Source of the DNA: Terriglobus roseus DSM 18391
GTDB lineage: Bacteria; Acidobacteriota; Terriglobia; Terriglobales; Acidobacteriaceae
DNA length: 64,000 nt
Direction: 5' to 3'
Assembly: GCF_000265425.1 (NCBI RefSeq)
Contig: NC_018014.1
Coordinates: 62,001-126,000, forward strand
Part shown: piece after piece, positions 1 to 7,276 of the stretch
Position numbering within the stretch: the first letter of the stretch is position 1
Layout of the letters: every line of letters starts with the position of its first letter
Translations under genes and position numbers: made by a program
Notes under the pieces: model-generated
Databases searched by the model: none
The model's input: only the letters and a program-made list of their open reading frames with translations
Told to the model about the DNA's origin: nothing

Positions 1-1
1 C

Positions 2-910
2 GCAGTGAAGGTCGTTGACACCCTCCTCCGGCACGGTGCCGACTTCATCAAGATCCAGTCCGACATGCCGCGCGACGCTTACTTCGCCGCGGTCACCGAA
101 ACGAAGCGCCTGGGCAAGACCTTCGTCGGTCACGTCCCCGACGCAGTCAGCGCATCGGAGTCCGTCGCCGCAGGCCAGCTCAGCTTTGAGCACCTCATCG
201 GCATCTTCGAAGCCAGCTCGCCCGACGAACCGACCTACCTGAAGAGCTCCTACGCCAAGGGCACCAAGAAGCCCGGCATGTTCCTCGCCACCTACGACGC
301 TGCTCGCGAAGCAGCCATCATCCGACAGCTTGCCGATCACCACGTCTGGCAGTGCCCCACGCTCTTCTGGGAAAGCGGCCAGTGGCTTGCCGATGAAGTG
401 CACTACGCCGACGATCCTGACCTCGCCTACGCCCCGGCATCCTGGACCACAGCATGGCCAGGCTTCGCGAAGACGCTCGCCCACACCATGGACACCGACC
501 CCGCACCAGTCCGCGAGCAGTTCGTCACGCACGAGCTGGGAATCGTTCGCAGGCTCCACGCCGCCGGCGTTCCCTTCCTCGCCGGCACAGACACGCCCGC
601 TGGCATCGATCTCATCCCCGGCGCCAGCCTCCACCGCGAACTGGAACGCTTCGTAGACGCAGGCTTCACGCCGCTGCAGGTGCTGCAAACAGCTACGCTC
701 AACCCGGCCGTCTTCCTCAATCGCCGCGCCGATCTCGGCACCGTCGAGCAGGGCAAACTCGCCGACCTGCTTCTCCTCGAGGCAAACCCACTCGTCGACA
801 TCCGCAATACAAGAAAGATCGCTGCCGTCGTAGCAGACGGACAGTTCTACGGCACCGCAGAGCTCGCGTCTCTGCGCGAGCAGCTAAAGACATGGGCAGC
901 TCACAAGTAA
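2..910 (+). CDS. Amidohydrolase family protein (5' end outside window)
   Basis: This is the C-terminal part of a metal-dependent amidohydrolase of the imidazolonepropionase/prolidase-like superfamily. The reading frame is open to the left edge, so the GTG at position 5 is probably internal rather than the true start. Visible superfamily marks are the GHVP and FEHL histidine segments, which resemble metal-ligand strands, and AGTDTP, which carries the typical catalytic or metal-binding Asp of the last barrel strand. The C-terminus has the usual NPAxFLN and GTVEQGKLADLLLL composite-domain signature followed by a product-strand ending near VADGQFY. The substrate cannot be inferred. It ends 25 bases before the next gene on the same strand, so the two may be cotranscribed. 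Confidence 0.85.
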   Translation, partial: AVKVVDTLLRHGADFIKIQSDMPRDAYFAAVTETKRLGKTFVGHVPDAVSASESVAAGQLSFEHLIGIFEASSPDEPTYLKSSYAKGTKKPGMFLATYDAAREAAIIRQLADHHVWQCPTLFWESGQWLADEVHYADDPDLAYAPASWTTAWPGFAKTLAHTMDTDPAPVREQFVTHELGIVRRLHAAGVPFLAGTDTPAGIDLIPGASLHRELERFVDAGFTPLQVLQTATLNPAVFLNRRADLGTVEQGKLADLLLLEANPLVDIRNTRKIAAVVADGQFYGTAELASLREQLKTWAAHK

Positions 911-935
911 GCAAGCCGCAGCAGGAAAGAGCACC

Positions 936-1562
936 ATGCAACACGCCGCATCGACATCGCTGTACCAGGTAAGGCGCGCCCGCGAAGAGGACATACGCTG
1001 GGCCGCAGCGCTTGGTCAACGCGTCTACCAGGGGCTCGACGTCATCCCGGAAGCCACCATGCTCGGCTGGTTCCACGGCAATCCCAACGGCTTCTTCACC
1101 TTCTGGCATGGCGAACAGCGCATCGGCAACTTCGACATCCTGCCGCTCCGTCCGGCAGTCATGCAGCTCTTCGTCAGCGGCAATCTTCTCGAGAAAGACA
1201 TCCGGCCTGAGGATCTCATTCCTGCCGCCGAGTCTCACGCCATCCGCGATCTGCACTGGGAGAGCATCGTCGTCGACCCCGCATTCCTCGGCGCACGCAG
1301 ACCCATGACCAGGCTCTTCGAGCAGACATTCCTCACCACCCTCGCGCACCTCTGCCCAATCGATCAAGTCGGAAACATCTACGCCATCGCTGCGTCAGAT
1401 CCGGGCGAACGCCTTCTGCGTCGCACCGGACTCTCAAAGATTGCAGAAGCCGCAACACGCCTCGACGGTCACCCGCTGTTCCGCGGCAATGTAGCAAGCT
1501 ATCGCGAGGCCCAGACACAATTACCAGCACCCGCAAGCTACGGAAACGCAGCCGCAAGCTGA
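936..1562 (+). CDS. GNAT-like acetyltransferase domain protein
   Basis: This 208-residue protein looks like a remote GNAT N-acetyltransferase. It has an N-terminal strand-helix pattern (YQVRRAREEDIRWAAALGQ), a central WHGEQRIGNFDILPL strand pair and a SIVVDPAFLGARRPMTRLFEQ segment that resembles the GNAT acetyl-CoA loop region. A canonical Q/RxxGxG/A signature is not obvious, so activity is uncertain. The ATG follows a purine-rich GGAAAGAG stretch and lies 25 bases after the amidohydrolase, suggesting one transcript. The acceptor substrate is unknown. The C-terminal 20 residues are low complexity (Ala/Pro/Ser). Confidence 0.55.
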   Translation: MQHAASTSLYQVRRAREEDIRWAAALGQRVYQGLDVIPEATMLGWFHGNPNGFFTFWHGEQRIGNFDILPLRPAVMQLFVSGNLLEKDIRPEDLIPAAESHAIRDLHWESIVVDPAFLGARRPMTRLFEQTFLTTLAHLCPIDQVGNIYAIAASDPGERLLRRTGLSKIAEAATRLDGHPLFRGNVASYREAQTQLPAPASYGNAAAS

Positions 1563-1833
1563 GTCTCCACCGCCATAGGAACACGAACAAAACACATCTC
1601 TGACCAGGCGCGTTATTTGCCTTTAGTAAGCGCTAACCTCGCTGCATTTGCCAGATGTAAGTTCATCGCGATACTATTTGCCTCTCGTCAAGCTCATCGG
1701 TTCGACGTACCCTCCGTCGGTCGTTCGGTGCTCCGAGAAACTTCTTAGAAATTATCTTTCTACCGCCGGGAACAAATTAGAAACACGCGGTGTCTACAGT
1801 CGCAGCTTTACCTCTCGCAGATTGGGGTTGCAT

Positions 1834-2571
1834 ATGTTTGAAGATTCGTTGGTAGAGTCCTCCGGAAAGTTGAAGTCGAAGTCGACCCGTTACATGTGGC
1901 TTACGGGCGCCTTCAACCTCGCTATCGTCGCGGTGATGATTCTGATCCCGCTGCTCTATCCGGACGCGTTGCCGAAGACGGCCATGACGGCCATGCTCTC
2001 CGCACCGCCGCCGCCCCCACCGCCTCCGCCTCCGCCGCCACCGGCGCAGATCGTTAAGGTGGTCAAGGCTGTGGCCGTGATGGATGCATTCACCGCTCCA
2101 ACCAAGATCCCGAAAAAGATCGACATGACCCATGAAGATCCGCCACCGCCGGCTAACGTCGCAGGTGTTGCTGGAGCTGGCATGGGAGCCTCCGGCGGTT
2201 CGGCCGGCGGCATCATGGGCGGTCTCGGTCTCGGTGCTGCACCCGCTCCGGTGGTGAAGGCTGCTCCGCCCAAGCCCACGGGCCCGGCGAAGATCTCCAG
2301 CGGCGTTATGGCTGGTCAGGTCATCACCAAGACGCAGCCGGTTTACCCGCCGATTGCAAAGGCTGCTCACGTCTCAGGTTCGGTGATCCTGCACGCGATC
2401 ATCTCCAAGAACGGTTCGGTTGAACAGTTGTCGGTGGTCTCCGGTCCGGAAATGCTTCGCGCCAACGCCATCGCCGCTGTGCAGACCTGGAAGTACAAGC
2501 CTTATATGTTGAACGGCGAGCCGACGGAAGTCGACACGACCATCACCGTAAACTTCTCCTTCGGCGGTTAA
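1834..2571 (+). CDS. TonB-family energy transducer
   Basis: This is a 245-residue periplasm-spanning TonB-like protein that couples inner-membrane proton motive force to outer-membrane receptors. I chose the ATG at 1834 (MFEDSLVESSG) because the longer in-frame extension upstream to 1648 has non-coding character. One transmembrane helix lies at about residues 25-45 (AFNLAIVAVMILIPLLYP). It is followed by a run of 13 prolines, a Gly-rich linker and a TonB C-terminal domain (about 160-245) with the VYPPIAKAAHVSGSVILHA start and the EVDTTITVNFSFGG end. ExbB and two ExbD genes follow on the same strand, so this is a complete TonB motor cluster. The two large receptors at 34.8-41.7 kb are candidate partners. 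Confidence 0.9.
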   Translation: MFEDSLVESSGKLKSKSTRYMWLTGAFNLAIVAVMILIPLLYPDALPKTAMTAMLSAPPPPPPPPPPPPPAQIVKVVKAVAVMDAFTAPTKIPKKIDMTHEDPPPPANVAGVAGAGMGASGGSAGGIMGGLGLGAAPAPVVKAAPPKPTGPAKISSGVMAGQVITKTQPVYPPIAKAAHVSGSVILHAIISKNGSVEQLSVVSGPEMLRANAIAAVQTWKYKPYMLNGEPTEVDTTITVNFSFGG

Positions 2572-2708
2572 TGACCGCAGGGACGTAAGCGGCCCCCACA
2601 CCGTAACGTCTCAAGGGAAATGCTTCGATTCGCAGGGCCTTGCTTTCTATCAGGCCGGACCCTGCACACCTTCTTCTACGCACCAACAACTCAGGAGGAC
2701 TGATTCTC

Positions 2709-3464
2709 GTGATTCTCGCTCACGCAGCAGCAAGCTTCGCTCATGTACCCGCCACCCTTGGCATGTTCTTTCAGGAAGAGGGCGGCGCTGCCTCCTCCGG
2801 CTTCTCAGTTCTGGGCATGCTCAAGAACATGGGTTGGATCGATCTCGTCGTCGTCGGTATCCTCTTCATCATGTCGATCTGGTCGCTCGCGGTCATGATC
2901 GATCGCGCACTCTACTTCTCGGCAGCCCGCAAGCAGTCCCGCGAGTTCGCTCCGAAGGTCGCAGGCGCTCTGAAGGATGGCCGTCTCGACGAAGCAATCA
3001 AGGTTGCAGATCGTTCGAAGAAGTCGCACCTCGCTGAGGTTGTTACCGCTGGCCTGCAGGAGTTCCGCTCCTACGGTTCGGGTGGCGCTATCTCCGACGA
3101 GCAGATCGAGTCCTCCAAGCGCGCTCTTGAGCGTTCGGAAGCCATCGTTCACGCCAAGCTGAAGCGCGGCCTGGGTTCGCTCGCAACCATCGGTTCGACC
3201 GCTCCCTTCATCGGCCTCTTCGGTACGGTTATCGGTATTCTTCACGCCTTCCAGCAGATCGCAACGCAGAAGACCTCAGGTATCGGCGCAGTTGCCGGCG
3301 GTATCTCGGAAGCTCTGGTTACGACCGCATTCGGTCTGCTCGTCGCCATCCCCGCCGTTATGTGCTTCAACTACTTCACGAACAAGGTTGAATCCTTCGA
3401 CGTGGAGATGGACAACAGCTCGTCGGAGCTCGTCGACTACTTCATCAAGCAGTCGCAGCGCTAA
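2709..3464 (+). CDS. MotA/TolQ/ExbB proton channel family protein
   Basis: This is the ExbB-type subunit of the TonB proton-driven motor. Three transmembrane segments are visible: a first near WIDLVVVGILFIMSIWSLAV, then two C-terminal ones around TIGSTAPFIGLFGTVIGILHAF and ALVTTAFGLLVAIPAVMCFNY, which carry the family's hallmark GLFGTVIGI motif. The start is set at GTG 2709 because AGGAGG lies 11 bases upstream. A longer open frame reaches 2640 but has no ribosome binding site, and an internal ATG at 2763 is an alternative. It sits 137 bases after tonB and 126 bases before the first exbD, with a strong hairpin in the latter gap. Confidence 0.9.
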   Translation: MILAHAAASFAHVPATLGMFFQEEGGAASSGFSVLGMLKNMGWIDLVVVGILFIMSIWSLAVMIDRALYFSAARKQSREFAPKVAGALKDGRLDEAIKVADRSKKSHLAEVVTAGLQEFRSYGSGGAISDEQIESSKRALERSEAIVHAKLKRGLGSLATIGSTAPFIGLFGTVIGILHAFQQIATQKTSGIGAVAGGISEALVTTAFGLLVAIPAVMCFNYFTNKVESFDVEMDNSSSELVDYFIKQSQR

Positions 3465-3495
3465 ACGGAAGCGGACTCGACGCGAGAAACGAAGA

Positions 3496-3529
3496 GGCCT
3501 GCAGGGGCTGGAAACAGTCCCCGCAGGCC
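3496..3529 (+). other. Intergenic stem-loop between exbB and exbD
   Basis: A 15-bp stem (GGCCTGCAGGGGCTG pairing with CAGTCCCCGCAGGCC, one mismatch and one G-U) closes a GAAA tetraloop. It has no T-tract after it, so it is more likely an mRNA stability or partial attenuation element that sets exbB to exbD ratios than a complete terminator. Confidence 0.7.
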
Positions 3530-3590
3530 GCCTCCTCACTCGCTCCGGTCTCGACAGCAACATTAGCTTTATCAGGACGGAGTCGCTTCT

Positions 3591-4013
3591 ATGGCACAGG
3601 CAACTCGTGACGAAGGTAAGAAGGTCAACTCAGACATCAACGTGACGCCCATGGTGGACGTGATGCTGGTGCTCCTGATCATCTTCATGGTCGTCACCCC
3701 CATGCTGAACAACAAGGTTAACGTCGAACTGCCGCCGGCCGCCGCCGCCGTCGTGATGGAAGACGCCAACAAGGAAGATTCAGTCGTCGTTGCAGTTACC
3801 CGCGACGGTAAAACCTTCCTCGGTGGCGACCAGGTCACAGGCTCCGACCTCGGCCCCAAGATCTCGGCCAAGCTCGAAAACAAGACCGACAAGCGCGTGT
3901 ACTTCCGCGGTGACAACCGCGCGAACTACGGCAAGGTCATGGAAGCCATCGACGGTATTCGTGCAGCGGGTGTAAGCCAGCTCGGCATGCTCGCAGACAA
4001 GCCGCTGATCTAA
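3591..4013 (+). CDS. ExbD/TolR family biopolymer transport protein (first copy)
   Basis: This 140-residue protein has the classic ExbD layout: a short cytoplasmic N-terminus, one transmembrane helix (VDVMLVLLIIFMVVTPML, about 22-40) and a periplasmic domain. The segment DINVTPMVDVMLVLLIIF contains the conserved Asp that ExbD/TolR proteins use for proton translocation. It lies downstream of exbB and 79 bases before a second exbD. The ATG at 3591 follows a weak GGACGGAG sequence. The paired ExbD arrangement probably reflects a heteromeric or specialised motor, which is common in this phylum (family knowledge) but unproven here. Confidence 0.9.
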   Translation: MAQATRDEGKKVNSDINVTPMVDVMLVLLIIFMVVTPMLNNKVNVELPPAAAAVVMEDANKEDSVVVAVTRDGKTFLGGDQVTGSDLGPKISAKLENKTDKRVYFRGDNRANYGKVMEAIDGIRAAGVSQLGMLADKPLI

Positions 4014-4092
4014 CTTCAGCAGCATCTGCCCTCAAAAGGGCAGGAACAAGTTTCGGAACCGGCCGCCAAGCGCGGCCAACAGGAGATACACC

Positions 4093-4530
4093 ATGGGTAT
4101 GGGAGGCGGAGGCGGTAGCGGTGCACGGTCAGATATTAATGTGACCCCGCTTATCGACGTTCTTCTGGTGCTGCTGATCATCTTCATGGTCATCCAGCCC
4201 AACACGGTTCGCGGTTTGGACACGCTTGTGCCTCAGCCGCCCAAAAACCAGGATAAGGACAAAGAGCCCGACCAGCGTACGGTCGTCGTTCAAGTCCAGC
4301 CTAACGGTGCTGCCGGCCCTTCGTACAAGATCAACGAAGACGTCGTCAACCTGTCGCAGCTGACGGAAAAGCTGACTGAGATCTTCTCGGTCCGCAACGA
4401 CAAGGTGATGTTCGTAAAGGGCGACAAGGACCTCGACTTCGGTCAGATCCTGCCTGTCATCAATGACGGCCACGCGGCCGGCGTCGATAACATCGGCATC
4501 ATCACGCCCGCTGTTGAATCCGGCAAGTAA
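4093..4530 (+). CDS. ExbD/TolR family biopolymer transport protein (second copy)
   Basis: This second ExbD-like protein has 145 residues and the same DINVTPLIDVLLVLLIIF transmembrane motif with the conserved Asp. It begins with a Gly-rich tail (MGMGGGGGSGARS) that the first copy lacks, and its periplasmic domain differs throughout, so the two are old paralogs rather than a recent duplication. The ATG is preceded by AGGAGA at a good distance. A strong terminator follows within 50 bases, marking the end of the tonB-exbB-exbD-exbD unit. Confidence 0.9.
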   Translation: MGMGGGGGSGARSDINVTPLIDVLLVLLIIFMVIQPNTVRGLDTLVPQPPKNQDKDKEPDQRTVVVQVQPNGAAGPSYKINEDVVNLSQLTEKLTEIFSVRNDKVMFVKGDKDLDFGQILPVINDGHAAGVDNIGIITPAVESGK

Positions 4531-4895
4531 TCACAATTGACAGAGGGGCGATGAGACTTTCATCGCCCTTCTTTCGTTTCCCTGATATACCTCTTAGTAC
4601 CGATTCCGAAATCGTAATGCTTCTACCGGCTACCGCTGTGAGGGGTCATCTCACACTTCGTCGGCGTAGTTCTGATGTTCATTTTCTCTTGCTCCCGTCG
4701 CTCCGGTAACCGGCGCTGAAACGTTACAGAAACCTGCCGGTCTGGCCCTCTCGGCACACCGCGTTTTGTACTTCCACCGCTGGTCAGCCGTGTTCGTCTG
4801 CGGTTACAATCACTCCACGCAAGGCCTTCCCCGGCCCAGCGTCTCTACCGACCTACCCTGCTCGTATGCGGCATTTGAAGGAGATCATTCGCTCA
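4531..4895. other. Intergenic region after the TonB operon
   Basis: This gap holds the rho-independent terminator at 4544-4577. A weaker inverted repeat follows at about 4635-4655 (GTGAG and CTCAC arms), then a pyrimidine-rich stretch leading to the TPR lipoprotein gene. It probably contains that gene's promoter, but I see no convincing -35/-10 pair. Confidence 0.5.
4544..4577 (+). terminator. Rho-independent terminator of the TonB operon
   Basis: The stem is GGGCGATGA / TCATCGCCC (perfect 9 bp) with loop GACTT, followed by TTCTTTCGTTT. It lies 15 bases after the second exbD stop codon. Confidence 0.85.
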
Positions 4896-5717
4896 ATGAA
4901 AGCTAACGCACGTGTATCCGCCACGGCCGCTCTTCTGCTGTCGCTTGGAATGCTGACCGGCTGCGCCAAGCTGAAGGCACGCGACCAGCTCACCAAGGGC
5001 GTTGCGGCGTTCAAGAATGCGCAGTATGAGCAGGCGACCAACGCCTTTCAGAAGGCGATCGAGTACGACCCGACGTATGACACGGCGAAGCTGTACCTGG
5101 CAACCGCGTACTCGTACCAGGTTGTGCCCAATGCTGAAGATGCCAACAACATGAAGATGGCCAACATGGCCATCACCGGCTTCAAGGATTACCTCGCTGC
5201 ACATCCCGGAGACAAGGTTTCGCTCCAGCAGCTTGCCTCGATCTATCGCAACATCAAGAAGTACCCTGAAGCGAAGGACTACGAACAGCAGGTCATCGCT
5301 GTCGATCCCCAGGACGCGGAAGCCCACTACACCATCGGCGTCGTTGACTGGATCGAAGCGTACGACAACGCCCGCAAGGCACTCGCTGCGGACGGCCTGA
5401 CCGATGCTGGCGACGGTAACCCGAAGATGAGCAAGGCCACCTGCGCCAAGATCAAGGAGCAGAACACCGCTCTCGTCGAGGACGGTCTTAAGCACCTGCA
5501 GCAGGCGACAACGTTGAACACCACGTATGACGACGCTCTGCAGTACCTGAACCTTACCTGGCGCCGCAAGGCCGATCTGGACTGCGGCAATCCCGCAGCA
5601 GTGAAGGCGGACATCGCAAACGCAGAGAAGGCAAGCCAGGACGCAATGGGCGCTCGCAAGATCAACGAGCAGAAGAAGGAAGAAAAGGCTACGAAGGGCC
5701 AGGTCGTGGCGCAGTAA
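4896..5717 (+). CDS. TPR-repeat lipoprotein
   Basis: This exported 273-residue lipoprotein has a signal peptide ending in the lipobox LTGC and then tetratricopeptide-type helices (for example AAFKNAQYEQATNAFQKAIE, then KYPEAKDYEQQVIAVDPQDAEAHY). I start it at ATG 4896 (MKANARVSATAALLLSLG) because GAAGGAG lies just upstream and this gives a normal signal peptide; the ATG at 4866 would add ten residues. TPR lipoproteins beside TonB/ExbBD clusters are frequent in Acidobacteriota, where a scaffold role at the inner or outer membrane is likely but not demonstrated. The C-terminus is Lys/Glu-rich (EQKKEEKATKGQ). Confidence 0.85.
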   Translation: MKANARVSATAALLLSLGMLTGCAKLKARDQLTKGVAAFKNAQYEQATNAFQKAIEYDPTYDTAKLYLATAYSYQVVPNAEDANNMKMANMAITGFKDYLAAHPGDKVSLQQLASIYRNIKKYPEAKDYEQQVIAVDPQDAEAHYTIGVVDWIEAYDNARKALAADGLTDAGDGNPKMSKATCAKIKEQNTALVEDGLKHLQQATTLNTTYDDALQYLNLTWRRKADLDCGNPAAVKADIANAEKASQDAMGARKINEQKKEEKATKGQVVAQ

Positions 5718-5746
5718 GTCACGTCCAACGGCATCGGAATTGCCCA

Positions 5747-5778
5747 GCGGCCTCCCCAATCGGGAGGCCGCTTCCCTT
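5747..5778 (+). terminator. Rho-independent terminator after the TPR gene
   Basis: A perfect 10-bp stem (GCGGCCTCCC / GGGAGGCCGC, loop CAATC) is followed by TTCCCTTT. It separates the TPR gene from rlmN. Confidence 0.8.
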
Positions 5779-5815
5779 TGCACGGCGCAGCCCTCCCGGC
5801 CCATATATCCTAAGA

Positions 5816-7024
5816 ATGATGGCCGCCCTCTTTGGCAAATCGTTGCCAGAACTGACTGAGCTGCTCACGGCGCTCGGGCAGAAGCCCTACCGCGCCCGCC
5901 AGCTCTGGGACGCGCTCTACCGGCAGCGTGTCGATACCGTCGACGACATCACCACCTTTCCCGCCGAACTCCGCCAGCACCTCACCGCCGACTATGCCAT
6001 TGAGCTGCCACAGATGGTGCAGACCGCCGTCTCCGTCGACGGTACCGAGCGCTATCTCATGCGCATGGCAGACGGCGAAACGGTCGAGACCGTCTGGATG
6101 CCTGACGGCGACGGCGTCGAGAACACCGACGACGCGGAAGACTCCGCCGACCACCGTGCCGACAGTCGACTCACCAGCTCCCGCAAGCTCGACGCCCGAG
6201 GCCTGCCCGTTGATAAGCGCAACTGGGGCGCCCTCGCGGAAGCCGGCTACCGCCGCGCCACCATCTGCATCTCCAGCCAGGTCGGCTGTGCGGTCAACTG
6301 CCAGTTCTGTCTCACGGCCAAACTCGGCATCCGCCGAGACCTCACCGCCGGCGAGATCGCCGGCCAGGTCGCCGCCGTCCTTAACCGCCACCGCGTACAG
6401 ATCGGGAAAGACCGCATCAACCTCGTCTTCATGGGCATGGGCGAGCCCTTCCTGAACTACGACAACTTCATGAAGTCGGTCCTGCTCCTCGTCGAGGGCA
6501 TCGGCATCCCCGCCTCCCGCATGACGGTCAGCACCAGCGGCATCGAGCCCGCCATCCGCCGCTTCGCCCAGGAGACGATCCGCCCCAACCTGGCGCTCAG
6601 CCTCAACGCCAGCAACAACGTAGTCCGCGAGCAGATCATGCCCATCACGCGCAAGTGGAAGATCGAGCAACTGCTCGACGCCGTCCGTGAGATCCCCATG
6701 ACCAAGCGCGATTGGGTCACTTTTGAGTACGTTCTCCTCGGCGGCATCAACGACCAGCCACAGCACGCGCACGAGGTCCTCGCACTCCTCAAAGGCATGC
6801 ACGCCAAGGTCAACCTCATCGTCTGGAACCCCGGCCCCGGCATCGCCTACACACAGCCGACACCCGAACACGTCGATATCTTCCAGCAAACGCTCATCCG
6901 CAACGGCCTGCCCACCTACATCCGCCGCCCCCGCGGCCGCGACATATACGCCGCCTGCGGCCAGCTCAAGCGAACCGTAGAGCCAGACAAGCCAGCCGAA
7001 ACCCTCGTACAGCTCACCGCCTAG
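5816..7024 (+). CDS. rlmN: 23S rRNA (adenine(2503)-C(2))-methyltransferase, radical SAM
   Basis: RlmN uses a radical SAM mechanism to methylate C2 of A2503 in 23S rRNA, and of A37 in some tRNAs. The [4Fe-4S] motif CX3CX2C is present as C158, C162 and C165. C151 in TICISSQVGC corresponds to the conserved Cys just upstream, and C381 in DIYAACGQL to the methyl-carrying Cys near the C-terminus. The GxGEP-type motif MGMGEPFLNYDN and the NPGPG segment are also present. The protein is 402 residues, longer than the usual 340-380. The excess sits at about residues 97-142, an acidic insertion between the N-terminal domain and the radical SAM barrel. Start codons ATG 5816 and 5819 are both possible, and no strong ribosome binding site is visible. 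Confidence 0.95.
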   Translation: MMAALFGKSLPELTELLTALGQKPYRARQLWDALYRQRVDTVDDITTFPAELRQHLTADYAIELPQMVQTAVSVDGTERYLMRMADGETVETVWMPDGDGVENTDDAEDSADHRADSRLTSSRKLDARGLPVDKRNWGALAEAGYRRATICISSQVGCAVNCQFCLTAKLGIRRDLTAGEIAGQVAAVLNRHRVQIGKDRINLVFMGMGEPFLNYDNFMKSVLLLVEGIGIPASRMTVSTSGIEPAIRRFAQETIRPNLALSLNASNNVVREQIMPITRKWKIEQLLDAVREIPMTKRDWVTFEYVLLGGINDQPQHAHEVLALLKGMHAKVNLIVWNPGPGIAYTQPTPEHVDIFQQTLIRNGLPTYIRRPRGRDIYAACGQLKRTVEPDKPAETLVQLTA

Positions 7025-7033
7025 CAAACGCCT

Positions 7034-7187
7034 CTACCGGCTAAAAGAGAAGTTCACGGTGATGGTCGTATCCACCTCGGTAGGAACGCCTGCCAGAACG
7101 TAAGGCTTGTCCCTCCAATGTCGAACGGCGTCCATGGCTGCATCGGTCAGAGAGTGATCTGGGGCTGAGATCAGCTCCAGATCACGA
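7034..7187 (-). pseudogene. Remnant of a TonB C-terminal domain
   Basis: Read on the minus strand, about 48 codons give a TonB C-terminal half-domain: DLELISAPDHSLTDAA, then DAVRHWRDKPYVLAGV, then PTEVDTTITVNFSFSR and a stop. It aligns position for position with the end of the intact TonB at 2571 (AVQTWKYKPYML, then PTEVDTTITVNFSF). There is a stop in frame immediately upstream and no start codon, signal or membrane segment, so it is a truncated gene remnant. It lies between the end of rlmN and the terminator of the large lipoprotein gene. Confidence 0.8.
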
Positions 7188-7221
7188 ATCCCTCACCACA
7201 CGCGGCAGCGTCCGCGGACAG

Positions 7222-7256
7222 AAAAAAGGGCCACTCAATCCGAGTGGCCCTTTCGC
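7222..7256 (-). terminator. Terminator of the TIG/beta-propeller lipoprotein gene
   Basis: A perfect 12-bp stem (AAAGGGCCACTC / GAGTGGCCCTTT, loop AATCC) is followed in minus orientation by a T6 run. It lies 20 bases past the minus-strand stop codon and could also stop plus-strand transcription from rlmN. Confidence 0.9.
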
Positions 7257-7276
7257 TTCTGTCGACATGCTCCGGT

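Noticed and set aside
5810..7027. A 405-codon minus-strand ORF covering rlmN
   Set aside because: It mirrors the rlmN reading frame exactly; rlmN has full motif support.
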